Positions 35,077-47,783 of a stretch of DNA of 64,000 bases are shown piece by piece. A program made the position numbers and the translations under genes. Below the pieces are notes generated by a model, which was given only the letters and a program-made list of their open reading frames with translations, did not search any database and was not told the origin of the DNA. The DNA comes from Malania oleifera (lineage: Eukaryota; Streptophyta; Magnoliopsida; Santalales; Ximeniaceae), in the NCBI RefSeq assembly GCF_029873635.1, contig NC_080422.1:15716049-15780048 (forward strand). Direction: 5' to 3'. Numbering within the stretch: position 1 is the stretch's first letter; the number at the start of each line of letters is the position of its first letter.

Positions 35077-36114
35077 AAGGCTACCCAGTGAATATTTAAA
35101 AGAGAATGCTGCCAGCCGATCTCATAGTGTTTGATATGCACGAATTTGACGTGATTCTGGGGATGGATTGGTTAGCCGCCAATTATGACAGTATCAATTG
35201 TCATAAAAAAGAGGTAATATTCATATCTCTTGGGGAGCATAAGTACAGATTTGTGGGATCGTGGTGCACTACTCACCACAGATATTGTCAGATATTCAAG
35301 CAAGGAAGCTACTTCTAGACGGATGCTAGGGGTACTTAGCTTGTGTAAAGGAAGTGCTAGGGGGAGAGTTAAAACTTGAAGATATTCCAATAGTGAGGGA
35401 ATTCTCAGATGTCTTTCCATAGGACTTACCTGGATTGCCTCCTGATCGTGAAATTGTGTTTGTTGTAGACTTATTTCCAAGGACGACACCGATTTCTAAA
35501 GCTCCTTACAAAATGGTTCCAGCTAAATTGAAAGAATTAATGGAGCAATTACAGGAATTACTAAGTAAGGGGTTTATTAGACCTAGTGTGTCATCCTGGG
35601 GAGCACCGGTTCTATTTGTAAATAAGAAAGACGGGTCGATGAGGATGTGTATCAACGACAGGGAGATAAATAAAGTGACAGTTAAGAATAAGTATCATCT
35701 TCCCGTATTGATTATCTGTCTAACCAACTTCAAGGAACACAAGTTTATAATAAGATTAATCTCTGATTCGGGTACCATCAGGTGAAAATTAAATTAGAAA
35801 ATGTTCCAAAGACGGCTTTCCGAACTAGGTATGACCATTATGAGTTCTTGGTTATGCCTTTCAAACTGACCAATGCTCCTGCAATATTTATGAACTTGAT
35901 GAATAGGGTTTTCCATGAATACTTGGACCAGTTTGTGGTAGTTTTTATTGATGATGTACTGGTTTATTCAAAGAATCACGAGGAGCACGGAAATCATTTG
36001 AAAATGGTGCTTCAGGTGTTGAGAGAAAGGAAATTGTATGCTAAATTCGGAAAATGTGAATTCTGGCAGGAGGAAGTTACATTCCTTGGACATGTGATAT
36101 CCGGGGATAGTATC
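35077..36114 (+). pseudogene. gypsy D protease end and reverse transcriptase N-terminal part
   Basis: Starts within the aspartic protease C-terminal half (MLPADLIVFDMHEFDVILGM then DWLAANYDSINCH; the DTGAS region is missing). It continues through a stop-containing stretch to [40 protein letters not shown] and DGSMRMCIN. After a frameshift near 35780 come [23 protein letters not shown] and the catalytic [10 protein letters not shown]. It ends in [16 protein letters not shown] where the solo LTR at 36115 interrupts. The FIDD box is intact. Confidence 0.9.
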
Positions 36115-36230
36115 TGTAGTAACCGGGAAAAAAATAAAATTTTCAAAAAAATATATAATAATAAAATAATAAAATAAAATAAATTAATTAAATTAACAAG
36201 TAAACTGACGAGTATGCTAAGGAACAAATA

Positions 36231-36484
36231 TATATATAGATATATATATATATATATATATATATAAGTGTGAAAGCTTCTTCAAGAAGCTTTACTTTAA
36301 TTAATGATTATTATGATATTAATATATATACATATATTAATATATATACAAATATAAATATATATATATATAAATATAAATAACAAATGGTGTGAAAGCT
36401 TCTTCAAGAAGCTTGCTTAGATCTTTTTTTTGGAAGTGCTCTCTCTCTCTCTCCTCTCTCTCTCCTAGGACTCTCTCTCTCTTC
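36231..36484 (+). promoter_or_regulatory. duplicated TATA-rich block with perfect palindromes, solo LTR L
   Basis: Two near-copies of GTGTGAAAGCTTCTTC.. each follow a (TA)n/TATAAATA tract. The palindrome AAGCTTCTTCAAGAAGCTT has 9-bp arms and a 1-bp centre. A CT-rich leader follows, typical of plant 5' UTRs. Probably the core promoter of the LTR, duplicated in tandem. Confidence 0.5.
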
Positions 36485-37149
36485 GATTTCGGGCTAGTTT
36501 TACTCCAGATCGACAAACCGAAGCCACCACGACGCTCTTGGCGAAGTTCTCTACAAATCTGCCGGAGCGGATCGTCAGGGAAACGAAGTTGGATTTCATC
36601 CCAAATCTAAGGTAAGGCTTTATATTCAATATTTGAATTTTTGACAGTTGAAAAAAGTGATATACGGGTAAAAATATGAGTAAAAATACTGAACTTTAAT
36701 ACTGAAAATTTTCAGTTCCAGGGTGTTGATTGGGAACGTTGGGAATCATCCTTAAGTTGAGGTAAGACTTTTTAAGTCGAATTTGACTTAGTGGTAGTTA
36801 TAGAAAATGTTGTACGTACGAAAATACTAAACTTTAATTCTGTGAGTTTTCATTTTCAGGGTGTTGAGTTGAGAACCTTATGGGTACGGGGAAGATTTTC
36901 TTAGGGGCTTTTCAGGAATCAGGTAAGGGGATAAACTAAGCTAGTTTTGTTTTGAGAAAATGTATGTATATATATGTAGCATCTGGTTTCAGGAAAAATA
37001 AATATATTTATATATATGATTTATATTTGAAAAATACTGTTTAAATGATGATATGTTGAATACGTAGAAAATTTGTTTAGTATGGCATGAGTATAAAAAT
37101 GTTGTGAAATACTGTTTTTTTTTGGAATGGGGACGATATAGATTTCTAT

Positions 37150-37420
37150 GATGGAAAACCGGCGTATGGGCCGAGATATTTTTATATGTATATTTGATTT
37201 GCCGGCGTATGGGTCATGCTATGTATGAGATTTGCCGGCGTACGGGCCGTGCTATGAGATTTTCCAGCGTACAGGCTGTACTATGTGATTTACCGGCGTA
37301 CAGGCCGTGCTATGTTGTTTGCCAGCGTACGGGCTGTGCTATGTGATTTTCCGGCGTACGGGCCAAGCTATGATAAAATGTGTAATACCGGCGTACGGGC
37401 CGATGATTTTCATGATACAC
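37150..37420 (+). repeat. minisatellite in solo LTR L (CCGGCGTACGGGCC unit)
   Basis: About nine diverged units of 26-29 bp containing CCGGCGTACGGGCCGTGCTA, each followed by an AT-rich spacer such as TGTGATTT. The units differ by substitutions and spacer length. The GTAC core makes each unit partly palindromic. No array of this unit was seen elsewhere in the window. Confidence 0.85.
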
Positions 37421-38404
37421 GTATATATGTGAAATGATATGATTGATGTGAAAATAAATGATACGAGATATTTATGTATCACGATTTTAGTATATGTATA
37501 TGATATCAGAACTTGGTTGGCTTGGTCTAGGCTAGCACTTGCACGGTACCGTTGCTATGTGTTCATGGTCCTTGTGATCATGATATCTGTGTTAACGCCG
37601 CTGTACGGAAGGGTGTGAGATTGGATGGTCGATGTGGTTATTTTCAAGAAGTGTGCTGTTATCGCCCTTGGTGTACGGACCAGTTTGGGTAGACCCATTG
37701 GACCTACAGACTACTGTTTGACTTGGCAGTGGTCGGCTAACCATTGTCAGGTCCTGCCTTTGGGTCACACAACCCAGTCATGTGGGGGTAGTACATGACA
37801 ACAGCCAGCTAACCTACTAGGATTGTTTTTATGTTATTATTATTATTATATGAGATGAGAATGTTTATGAAAATGCAGTATGTTCTGCCATGTTTTGATA
37901 TGTTTTCCCAGATTTGATAAACAGTATTGAATATGTTATGTATGGTATGTAGAACACAGAATACTCATGTTGCCATACACTGGTATTAGTTTATTTCCCT
38001 TACTGAGAGGTGTCTCACCCCTAAATCTTATACATTTTTCAGGAGCCCCTAATAGGAGAGCGGGAAAAGCCCCGCTGATCTAGATCAGTTGTTTGCCCTC
38101 TTTGGAAGGGTAAGTTTTTGGTAGGGACAGTTAGGTTTTGTGGGGATTGTCCCTAGATTTCATTTTTGAGATGTATATACTTTGAGATAGTAATTGTAGT
38201 GACTCTGGTATGTGTTATGCACATTATGATGAGATGTATATGATTTTATACTTTTTGCTGCGTAGGCTTTTGCTGTATGTTTTGTTATATCCCTGGTGCC
38301 CATGGGCCGAGGTGGATTGTGACCTGCTGAGTTGGAATGTATGATGTGATGATAATTTATTTATATAAAAAAATATATATGTGAAAAAGGAGCAGGTCGT
38401 TACA

Positions 38405-38640
38405 GTATCTCTGTCGATCCGAGCAAGATAGAGGTAATAGTGAATTGGGTGAGACTGAGGAATATTTAGGAGATCAGAAGTTTCTTGGGTCTGACAATGT
38501 ACTACCAGCGGTTTATGGAAGGATTTTCTAAACTATAGTGTCCTTTGACATGGTTGACGAGGAAAAATGTGAAATTTGAGTGGATCGATGGTTGTGAGCG
38601 GAGTTTTCAAGAACTGAAACAGCGACTCGTCATTGCTCCA
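38405..38640 (+). pseudogene. gypsy D RT-RNase H connection fragment
   Basis: Between two solo LTRs. It reads SVDPSKIEVIVNW, FLGLTMYYQRFMEGFSKL and FEWIDGCERSFQELKQRL, the tether between gypsy RT and RNase H, with stops at about 38465 and 38535. It is bounded by the second GTATC and the first CTCCA duplication. Confidence 0.88.
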
Positions 38641-40740
38641 TGTTGGAATTGGTATATTCCCAAGAGGGGGGTGAATTGGGTAATTAAAATTTCTTATGTT
38701 GAAGCACCATTAATTTCCAGCAACTTGTCACTGCTTCAATAATTCCCAACCTAGGATCTGTCTAAGCACATACCAATACCCCAACAAAATAATATTGAGC
38801 AGATAGATAAAACAAATGCAGCAGGCTCAGTATTACCCAATCACTCGCAGTATTTAAAACATGCACAACATTTATATAACAATTCAAATATAAACATACA
38901 TGTGCATAAATTAAATTGTGGAATTATAAAGAGTATAGGGAAAGAAAGAGCCGACACAGGATATGTTATCGGGGTTCGACCAATACTACCTACGTCCCCG
39001 CCTCAAGCTAACAAGCAAGAGGATTCCACTAAGGGCTCACTTCAAGGGTGGAGCAGCATCATATACAACTAGGTTAATTAACGGGGTTGACCTTAACCTA
39101 CAACCATACCTTACTAGGATGGTACACATAGCTTTCCTAATCGGGTCTAAGCCAATCCGGGACTATTCAACAGGGCTAGTCTCCCTCTTCAGGAACATAC
39201 CTGAAATACAACGGATTCACAATAAACTTTGCAAACAAACTATATGCTTCTTACACAAGCAAATATGTACCAATATAATCAACACACTATCGAATGATAA
39301 GATGTGATAAGCTCAATGTAGTCTTAATGTCTACTCTCAAAGATTAATGCAAGTAGCAATCAGTACGTGAGAGTGTGTATGTGAGGATCTTTGTATCAAG
39401 ATAATAGTATCAATCACAATATAGCAACAAAGATCTCAAGCACGCTTCAAATATCTTCAACAAATATTTTTCTTAAAATGAACCACAAAGATATTTGAAA
39501 TCAGTTTGTAAAATATTATTTCACAAACAAAACCACAATACGAACACTTAAGTATTGCAATAAATATGTAAAACTCACAAGCTCAAAGAAGTTTTCCTAT
39601 GGAAGACTTATAAATGAAGTCTTCTAGAAAAACTTTAATGCTTACTCTCAAAATAAAATAATCTCAATCGACGCAAACAGATGAGAGTGTAAGCTTAATG
39701 AGATGAATACAATAGCACTCTTACTAAGTGTTATTTCCAATATGAATGAGTAAGAATGGAAATATGAAACTTGAATATGAGAAATAGGCTTTTTGAAATT
39801 CAGAGAGTATTTGCTAATTATTTTTGCTAATCTCTTCTTTATCTTTGCAAATGAGGGGGTATATATAGATATACTAAAAAATATTACCGTTGGGGACATA
39901 TCTGACATTTTTGGAAAAGTTTAAATGAGGTTTATAAAAAAATAATAGCGTTTTAACCTCGGTAAAATCCGAGCAACCCAAGAGGGTTGGTTGACCATCT
40001 TGATGGTTCGGTCGACCAGGAAGAATTTGAACTACAAGTTCGGTCAACCGTTCATAAGGCAATTTCTGAACCTCCGAGGTTCGGTCGACCATTTTGGATT
40101 CGGTTGACCGAACTTTGTTGTTCGGTCAACCAGGCAATTTTTGTACTGAGAGTTCGGTCGACCGGGCAGTTGGGATCTCCCCACTCGTTATTTCGGCCAA
40201 CCAGAGCATTACAACTCATTTTAGGTTCGGTCGACCATAGGGTCAAATTGTTGACCCTAGGGAGATTCAATTGACCGAATGGTTCTGCATGTAGAAGTTC
40301 AGTTGACCGAACACACTAAAATTGTGCATTTCAATCCAGATTTAAATTAAGAGTTTCCCTTGATGGCATATGTGATAATGGGAACTTTTCTCAGTGCTAG
40401 TGCAAGGACCTAGGGTCTTTTCTAAGGTCTTTTTACTTAATCCAGAAAATCTTGTGTCGTTCAATCGAAGGGTGATCCCTAAGGTCTTTCTAAGGTCTTG
40501 AGCTTATCTATCCTACTATGTAGGTAAGACATTAATTATTACAGACCCTTGAACTTAAATTATTACAGACCCAATAATATTGCAACAAATGATATTTATA
40601 TGTCGGGTCTTCATAATTCTTCAAGTTGCTGCATGCTATCAATGTGATCCAGTTAGCATGATCCTACACACAAACTTGAAAGTCATCAAATAAAGAGTAT
40701 TTGTCATTATCAAAATCGGGAATGACCTATAAGGTCAACA
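38641..40740 (-). mobile_element. copia-type solo LTR C in element D
   Basis: Flanked by an exact 5-bp duplication CTCCA (38636-38640, 40741-40745). On the minus strand it begins TGTTGACCTTATAGGTCAT and ends ACCAATTCCAACA, closely related to the LTRs of element B. It contains the palindrome cluster, TATA box and the conserved CCCGATAACATATCC / CCTACGTCCCCGCC blocks in inverse orientation. No interior, so a solo LTR. Confidence 0.93.
39860..40310 (-). promoter_or_regulatory. TTCGGTCGACC palindrome cluster and TATA box, solo LTR C
   Basis: About ten copies of TTCGGTCGACCGAA or GGTTGACCGAAC variants at 39975-40310. The minus-strand TATATATAC box is at about 39860-39868, roughly 100 bp downstream in LTR orientation. 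Same arrangement as in B and A. Confidence 0.55.
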
Positions 40741-41638
40741 CTCCAATTTTGACCATTCCATTAGGGAATAATGGTTTCGTGATTTATAGTGACGCGTCTT
40801 AGAAAGGGTTGGGGTGTGCTCTGATGCAACAGAGAAAAGTTGTGACATATGCTTCTCTGCAACTTAAGGAGTATGAGAAGAACTACCTTACACATGATTT
40901 GGAGTTGGCTGCAGTGGTTTATGCATTGAAAATTTGGAAACATTACTTATACGACAAAAGATGTGAGATTTTTACAGACCAAAAGAGCCTTAAGTACTTC
41001 TTCATGCAAAAGGCATTGAATATAAGATAGAGGAGGTCACTGGAAGTGATAAAGGATTACAATTACACCATCAATTACCACTCAGGGAAAGCTAATGTGG
41101 TAGTTGATGCCTTGAGTTGGAAGTCAGTAAATGCCTCAGTATCAACAGTGCTAGCTCAACATCATATCTAAATGGATTTAGAAAGACTTGGTGTGGAGTT
41201 GGTAGAGGGAAATCACCAGGCATTTATTGCTAATCTGGTACTTCGGCCATCTTTACTAGAAAGAATTAAGACTGCTCAGATAAAAGATACAGAGCTGGTA
41301 AAGATTATGGATAAAGTGCAGAGTGGATTGGGGAAAGATTTTAATATCTTAGACGATGGAGTTTTGAGGTTTCGTACTAGGTTATGTGTACCTGATGATA
41401 CTGAGATTAAAAGGACTATTTTGGAGGAGGCACATCGTTTCCTATATACAGTGCATCCAAGAAGCACTAAGATGTATAGGGATCTGAAGGAATCCTTCTA
41501 ATGGAGTAATATGAAAAGAGAAATAGCTCGATACATGGAGCAGTGCCTGACATGCCAGCAGGTAAAGGCTGAGCATCAAAGACCGACATGGCCATTGCAA
41601 CCACTTCATATTCCATAATGGAAGTGGGAGTACATCTC
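40741..41638 (+). pseudogene. gypsy D RNase H and integrase zinc-binding domain
   Basis: Reads GFVIYSDAS-like sequence, then [40 protein letters not shown] and [11 protein letters not shown] (RNase H). A stop follows at about 41028, then a segment starting near 41172. The integrase HHCC motif is seen as H..H in AHRFLYTVHPRSTKMY and C..C in CLTCQQVKAEHQRP, with a TAA replacing one of two Trp codons at about 41500. It ends at WKWEYIS, where element F is inserted (ATCTC duplication, 41634-41638 and 51330-51334). Confidence 0.9.
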
Positions 41639-43507
41639 TAACTCACTCTAAAAATGAGTAGCTCGGAAGCTATCCCAAGTATAGGAGTTGTGTTGTGTAA
41701 CAAATAGCCCAAGGGCTAGATAGTCTCCTTGGGAAATGCGGTTTATTCTCAAATTTTTCCTAATTCTAATCAAAAATAAAAAAGTCACTGAACACAGTTC
41801 AAATTCAGGGTTTTCAGGATATTTGAGATTTCTTTTGACGAATTAAACGAACATGCAAATTAAATTCTAATCCTAACATGCACTGAATTTAACAACGAAA
41901 AACGGAAATCCTAAATCTAATCAGGTAGGAATTGAAACACGCGTTGAACTTTGGACAAAACTAAAAACGATAACTTTCCTACGTAAATTAAAACACACAA
42001 TTCTAAAAATCTCAATTGAATGCAAACTCAAGAACCAAAGATTTTACGCAATTAAGAACTAACCAAAAATTAAACTTAACAATAACACTAAACAGAAACA
42101 TGATAAAAATCCAGACTTAAATTAAACGAACTTAATTTAAATCAAACCCAACAAAATTTAACTTCTAAAGAAAGAAAACCAATTTAAATCATAAGGAATG
42201 TATTTTTTATTTCTTTGGTATTTTATTCTTTTTTTTCTTTTCAAGAAATCAAACTGACCAAAATCAATCAGAAATTAATTCAAGCAAAAAGTAAATCTAA
42301 TACAATATTAATCAAGGGAGAAGAAAGTAATAAACTTTAATAAAAACACCCAACCATTAATTAAAAAAATAAAACTTTATAGGAAACTCTAATAAACTAA
42401 TCAATTGCCAACCAAGATTCAAACTACTTAAAAGAAATAATAAATAAATAAATAAAAGGGAAAGGAAGAGTTTTTTTTTTCTTTGCCCGTGTGGAGGAAT
42501 ACAGCAGCAGCCGTGGTAGCTTGAGGAGGCTTTGGGTTTGCTGGCAACTGGAAAGAGGAGCAGCACGGGAAGCAACTACAGGAGTTCTGGTTCAGTAGTA
42601 GGCAACAAGTACACAACTTGGGAGCACTTGCAACAAGGAAGAGGAGCAGCAGGTATGGATCCTCTCAGCTTCAGCAACCAGCAGCAGCTGAGGTATGGGA
42701 AGAAGGCAGTAGGGGTAAACAACAACGGTGAAGAAGAAGAAGAAGAAGAAGGCAGCTGGAGGCTCGGCTTTGCAACAGGACAAGGAGGAGAAAAGGAAGA
42801 AGGAAGAGAAAGGAAAGGAGAATAAAGGAGAAGAGGGAAGAAAGGGAGGGTCGCGGTTGTGCATGGACAAAAGGATAGAGAGGGAGATAGAGCTGAGAGA
42901 AAGGGAAAAGGAAAAGAGATTTGAGAGAGCAAGAGAGTTAGGGAGAAGGAAGAAGGAGAAGAGAAGGGAAGGAGGGGCTGCCTGTTCAAAGAAACAAAAA
43001 AAAAAAAAGACAATATATAAGGGAGAGGGGGCTGAGAGCCCTACCTAACATGCGTTTGATGCTCCGAACCTAGCTGCATGGCCGAGTCACATAAGATTTA
43101 TTTTATTTTATTCTTTTTCTTCTTTTTGCTTCCCTTTCTTCTTTCCTCTTCGTTTTATCCTTAGTGAACGAGGATGATTTTGGCCATCTTAGAGCTCGTT
43201 TCTACTGAAACTCAAAACACGGAAGTTGTAAATAATATTTTCTTCTTTCTCCAAGATTTCAAATCGTCTCGATCGGAGCTTAGATGGGAAAATTATGTGT
43301 AAATTACGAACTAATACGTGTTTTAGCTTTCGATAATTTTCCTACGATAAAAAATGCCAAAATTTCATAAATTGCTTAATAAAACCCAAATATTATAAAT
43401 AGGACATCGTGTTAAAATATTGAGAGTAATAAGGTATTTAATTAAAAATATAAGCCTCATTGCATGAATTAAATCACCTAATTACGCAAATTAAGTGCGT
43501 AATGACA
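41639..43507 (-). repeat. 3' LTR of element F
   Basis: On the minus strand it starts TGTCATTACGCAC at 43507, preceded by a purine-rich AGTTGGGAGG tract, and ends GAGTGAGTTA at 41639. It contains GA/AAG-rich low-complexity DNA (42725-42990) that gives long but meaningless reading frames. It matches 49638-51329. Confidence 0.88.
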
Positions 43508-45192
43508 CCTCCCAACTAACGTTTTGCTAGTCTCTAGAAAATAACGTGAATGAATTTTAGGGTGGTATCCACAAATACTAACTCCAACAAACATGAAATA
43601 AGTGCACATGTGGCACAACCATACTGTTTCACATACAGGGATATGACTGAATTTCACACAAGCTCATCATATAAAATGCACACTTCTCTGAAGTAAGTCA
43701 TTTGTGCAAGTTTCATCATTATATAACAATTAAGAACAATATACTCTCATGAAGCTACCCAGCAGTACAATTTAAAAGTTAATGTGGTCATATAAATTCG
43801 AGTATAAGCAGGTGAAATCTCAAGGAATGTGTGATGTGCGTGACTCATTACACCTAAGATACCAGTGGACACCTACAGAACGGTCGTTTTGACTCGGCCT
43901 AACTAGTATACCCTCAAAAACACTCAAAAAGAATGGGTTCACTCATCATATGTGAGGAGGAGTGTCATGATCAAACATCCCACATATTGCAATGAACAAA
44001 TGCTAAGTATATGCAGTGGACTAGTCTGAAAAGGATCTAGCCTATCTGTGAGGTGTCGGGTCCTTCATCCTAGTATCTTCTCACCTACTTGCCAAGTCCA
44101 ACCGAGATCACCCCAGATCAACTTATTCACAAAAGTGGCATGAATACATCTGAGGTATTAAACAGTTGAAGAATCTTGATACATGGAGAACATGTGTCGT
44201 GTCCCTGACTTTTTGTGGTATTTATGTGGAGCAGGTATTAACCATTCATTTCATGTGCATTTCTATTTTTCTTATTCTTTCTTCTGCTTATTCTTCAATT
44301 TCTATCTTTTCATTGTCAATTAGAACAATCATTACACTTCTTTTATTATCTTCATACCACTCATTTGAATTAAGTTCGAACAGTAGTCCATAAACTAAGT
44401 CTATCTCTAGGGGTGGTTCAACCTTCACATCTTGAGTAGGCTACAAGACCTAGGTTTCTATCTCCCCACTAGATGTCACATCTAGGCTAGCAATTCAAAA
44501 ATCGAGACTAGTGTACAAAGAATATCTATAAAAAAAAAAAAAGGAAAGTTAAGTTTCATGAACTTTGAGCCGACGTCATAAACTCAAAAGAACAATAAAT
44601 GGCTTAACAATACCTCACAAGGTGTCATAGTCGTCACGGGCGCTCTCTCAGTGCTCACAAGGAACCCTAAGTGCTACAAGTCACGTGAGCGTGTATTTTC
44701 AACCTCATGAGATATCATGTAAATACAAGAGTTTATATAGCCAGATTAACACGAGTGTACTACCAATCAATTCTTCATGGAGTTACAAAATCATATAAAG
44801 AGAAACTACACATAAATGACTCAAGTGTGTAGCTCTTAGGTTATATGCATGTATGTGAAGGGTATATGTTAGTGTTAATCATGGCATAATCATTTATCCT
44901 CAATACTCCTTTTTCTTTCTTTCTTTCTTTCTTTTTGTATAATATAAAACCTAGCAGGTAAACATGCACAGTGTCACATGCAAATTGTCACCCCCCAACT
45001 AAAGTGTAACATTGTCCTCAATGTGAAAGCATAGGGGATATAGAGAAGATGTGCACGGGAGAAGTATAGCGTACCTAGGTGGAGAAGTAATGGAAAAGGA
45101 AAACTGAAACCACAGAAAAATATACCTGAAAATTAACTAAAAATAAAATTAGGTAAAACAAAATGAAAAGAAGGGAAAGAAAACATCACAGT
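43508..45192 (-). other. noncoding interior of element F, 3' part
   Basis: No frame resembling a protein. A (TTTC)n run lies at about 44910-44934 and an A-run at about 44530-44542. In an intact Athila/Tat element this would hold pol or env-like sequence; here I see none. Confidence 0.5.
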
Positions 45193-47696
45193 TGAAACGC
45201 CCCGAACCCTTAAATCGGGGTCTGTCGCGTTATACCTGATAAAATCCTAATAATCCATAATCCATAATATACGCAGCGGAAAACATAACCATAATCTCCA
45301 TATAACATAATACTAGAGTTTACTAATTCTAATGACCAACTATAATAAATTAATCATCCACCTGTATTTAAATATATGCATGTCTCCAAAACATTATCCA
45401 CTAATATCACTATGTTTCACAACTATCCTTTCATAACTGACTTAAAACATAAGTTATAAAACATAAAATATACATATCAAAATTAACATAAAAATATACC
45501 ATTTTCTCTTTCTATTTACCAAAAATGCTATAAAAACCTCAAACTCTCTAAGCTCGATCTTGAGGAACTCTTGAAAAAGAAAATTTCATATTCGGGTGAG
45601 ACACATCTCAGTAAGGGAAGAAACAATATATTAAAATAGTGTGTGGCCAACATGAGATTATACATATCATTTTATAATATTTGCAAATCATTAACATAAC
45701 ACTGAAAGTCATTTTTTGAACCTAACAATCACATGCAAAGGTTTAACCCACGAGATTACCTGAGGATAGGGGTGATTACCCGTTCATACAAGTAGCACCC
45801 CTCTCCTCTGATACCTAGGCAACCCAAAGGTCGCAACTAAAGCTTACTAGGACACTCACCTTACTCAGTAAGCCCTTAAGTGATAAATTGATCTCATACT
45901 CACACATTCAACAATAGTTTACCGGCAAAGGCCCTAAGGATAGAGAATTTTACCCGCCCATACAAGTAGGTTCCCTCTACCTTAATGCATTATGCAACTA
46001 CTGCCACATCTGAAGCTACTAGTGTACTCGCCTTACTCAGCAAACCCTTAGGCGAAGAGTATGTCTCGCCCAATCGTAACATGTTCTACGTACATAAATA
46101 CTTCTAATATCATAATACATCATTATTTTTTGTCATTATACATTCATACACATTCATTCCTGTTCATAACTTAACTTTGCATTTCGTTTCACTTTAAGTG
46201 ACTCTTTCCCATTTGTATCATTCACATTTCACATTTCATTTCATTCTATTGTCATTCCTTGTCATTTCATTTCATAACATTTTCATTTTATTCTTTTGTA
46301 CTACAACTGCTCTTTAGCCGTCATTTGTTAGTACACATAGAAATGCGCTAGAATCTGCAAACACAGCTCCTTTTAGCTATTATCAGTTAGTCCACATAAA
46401 AATGCGCTAGAATCTACTAACCCGGCTTTCAGTTGTCGTACCTTTACATGATTGCATTTAACATACACAGGCAACATTGTCCATATCATATTTTATTCTC
46501 ATTGCTTTACTTACTTAGCCTGCATCTTATACATTTAACATATAATTTGCACAGATTCTCATGTCACACAATCTAACAATAAAATTCATACATATTTCTC
46601 ATAAAATAAGCCAACCCACATTTAACATTTATATACTCAAAATGTACTTCATTTCTTATTTAATTCATCAGCAAATTCTTTTCACTTTCACATATACATA
46701 ACTATATCGACAATCCTAAGCTGAGAAAATATAAATTTCATGGCTGGCATTTTAAACCCACATAAAAACATATATACATATACAACACAATCATTTTTAA
46801 TTCATGAAAAACCTGATTTAATATATAAATTTCTCCCTTACTTGGTTTCTTGAACTACGCCAACAGGGACTCCGAAAAATACCTGCGGCGCTCACCCGGA
46901 CCTTGAATTATAATTCCTAACTCTAATAAATTATTCTTGAATAAAATATTATTTAAATATTTCCTAGGGCCATAATTCCTAAATAAATAAATATACCCTT
47001 AAATTTAGCCAAATTGCCAAATTTTTCAAATCCCACTCTCGCTTTGGAGTAGGGCCTAGAAAATTCCAACGATGACTACGACGACTAGGACCCCATGGTG
47101 GTGTTTGATCGTCGATTCAATAGAAGATTTAACCAAAAATTGAGAAATTAGGGAAAATATACCTTTCCCTAGGAATGGTGCCTATGCCGCTCCCATGACA
47201 AATCTACTCCAGTAGAAATGTCAGTGGCGAAGTTAGGAACCCAATGACACCTTTTGTTTCTCGATCGGTTGAGTATTCGTCGAGAAATGAGCGAGAGAGA
47301 GAGAGGCGGAGATGGAGAGGTGATAGAGACTGAGAGAGTTAGAGAGAGATTGAGAGAGAGAGACGTTCTCAGATGCTTTCATCTTTCTTTTTTTTTTTGT
47401 TAACCTTACTTACTTACTTAACTTAACATATATATATAACTTATACTTTAACTTATATATATATATATTAAGCTTACATATATATTACATATATATATAT
47501 ATATCTTTATTCCATTTTTTTTACTATTTATTTATTTAATTATTTATTTTTTAATTTAATAATAGTTAATTAATTCATTAATTAATTAATAATTATTTTT
47601 TTCATACTATTTATTTTTTTTTATTTAATACATTAATTTAATAGTGTTTAACCAATTAATTATTTTTTTTTAAAAAAAAATTTTCGGGTTATTACA
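45193..47696 (-). mobile_element. gypsy solo LTR J in element F
   Basis: Flanked by ACAGT (45188-45192, 47697-47701). The minus strand begins TGTAATAACCCG and ends GGGGCGTTTCA. Contains GA-rich leader sequence (about 47285-47365) and the shared box, in inverse, GTGAGACACATCTCAGTAAGG (about 45597). It is closely related to solo LTR K (55071-57937) and in the same orientation. No coding sequence. Confidence 0.92.
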
Positions 47697-47783
47697 ACAG
47701 TTGTCTGGCAGAGGCTCTCGAGAAATTTCATCTGGTGGGTGCAGGTTTATAAATTGAACTAGCGGTTCTCCAAATTTAAGCCG

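Larger units (their letters stand above)
36115..38404 (+). mobile_element. gypsy solo LTR L in element D
   Basis: Begins TGTAGTAACCGGG, ends GTCGTTACA, and is flanked by GTATC (36110-36114 and 38405-38409). No coding region. It contains a duplicated block of TA-rich sequence plus the palindrome AAGCTTCTTCAAGAAGCTT (36274-36292, 36396-36414), a (CT)n leader (36437-36480), a tandem repeat at 37155-37415 and the box ACTGAGAGGTGTCTCACCCC (about 38002). The last is shared with the 3' LTR of D and with solo LTRs J and K. Confidence 0.92.

Noticed and set aside
42532-43048. Overlapping long reading frames rich in Lys/Glu on + and Phe/Ser/Pro on -
   Set aside because: They lie in the purine-rich part of the element F LTR, recur decayed at 50424-50884, and are low-complexity artefacts.
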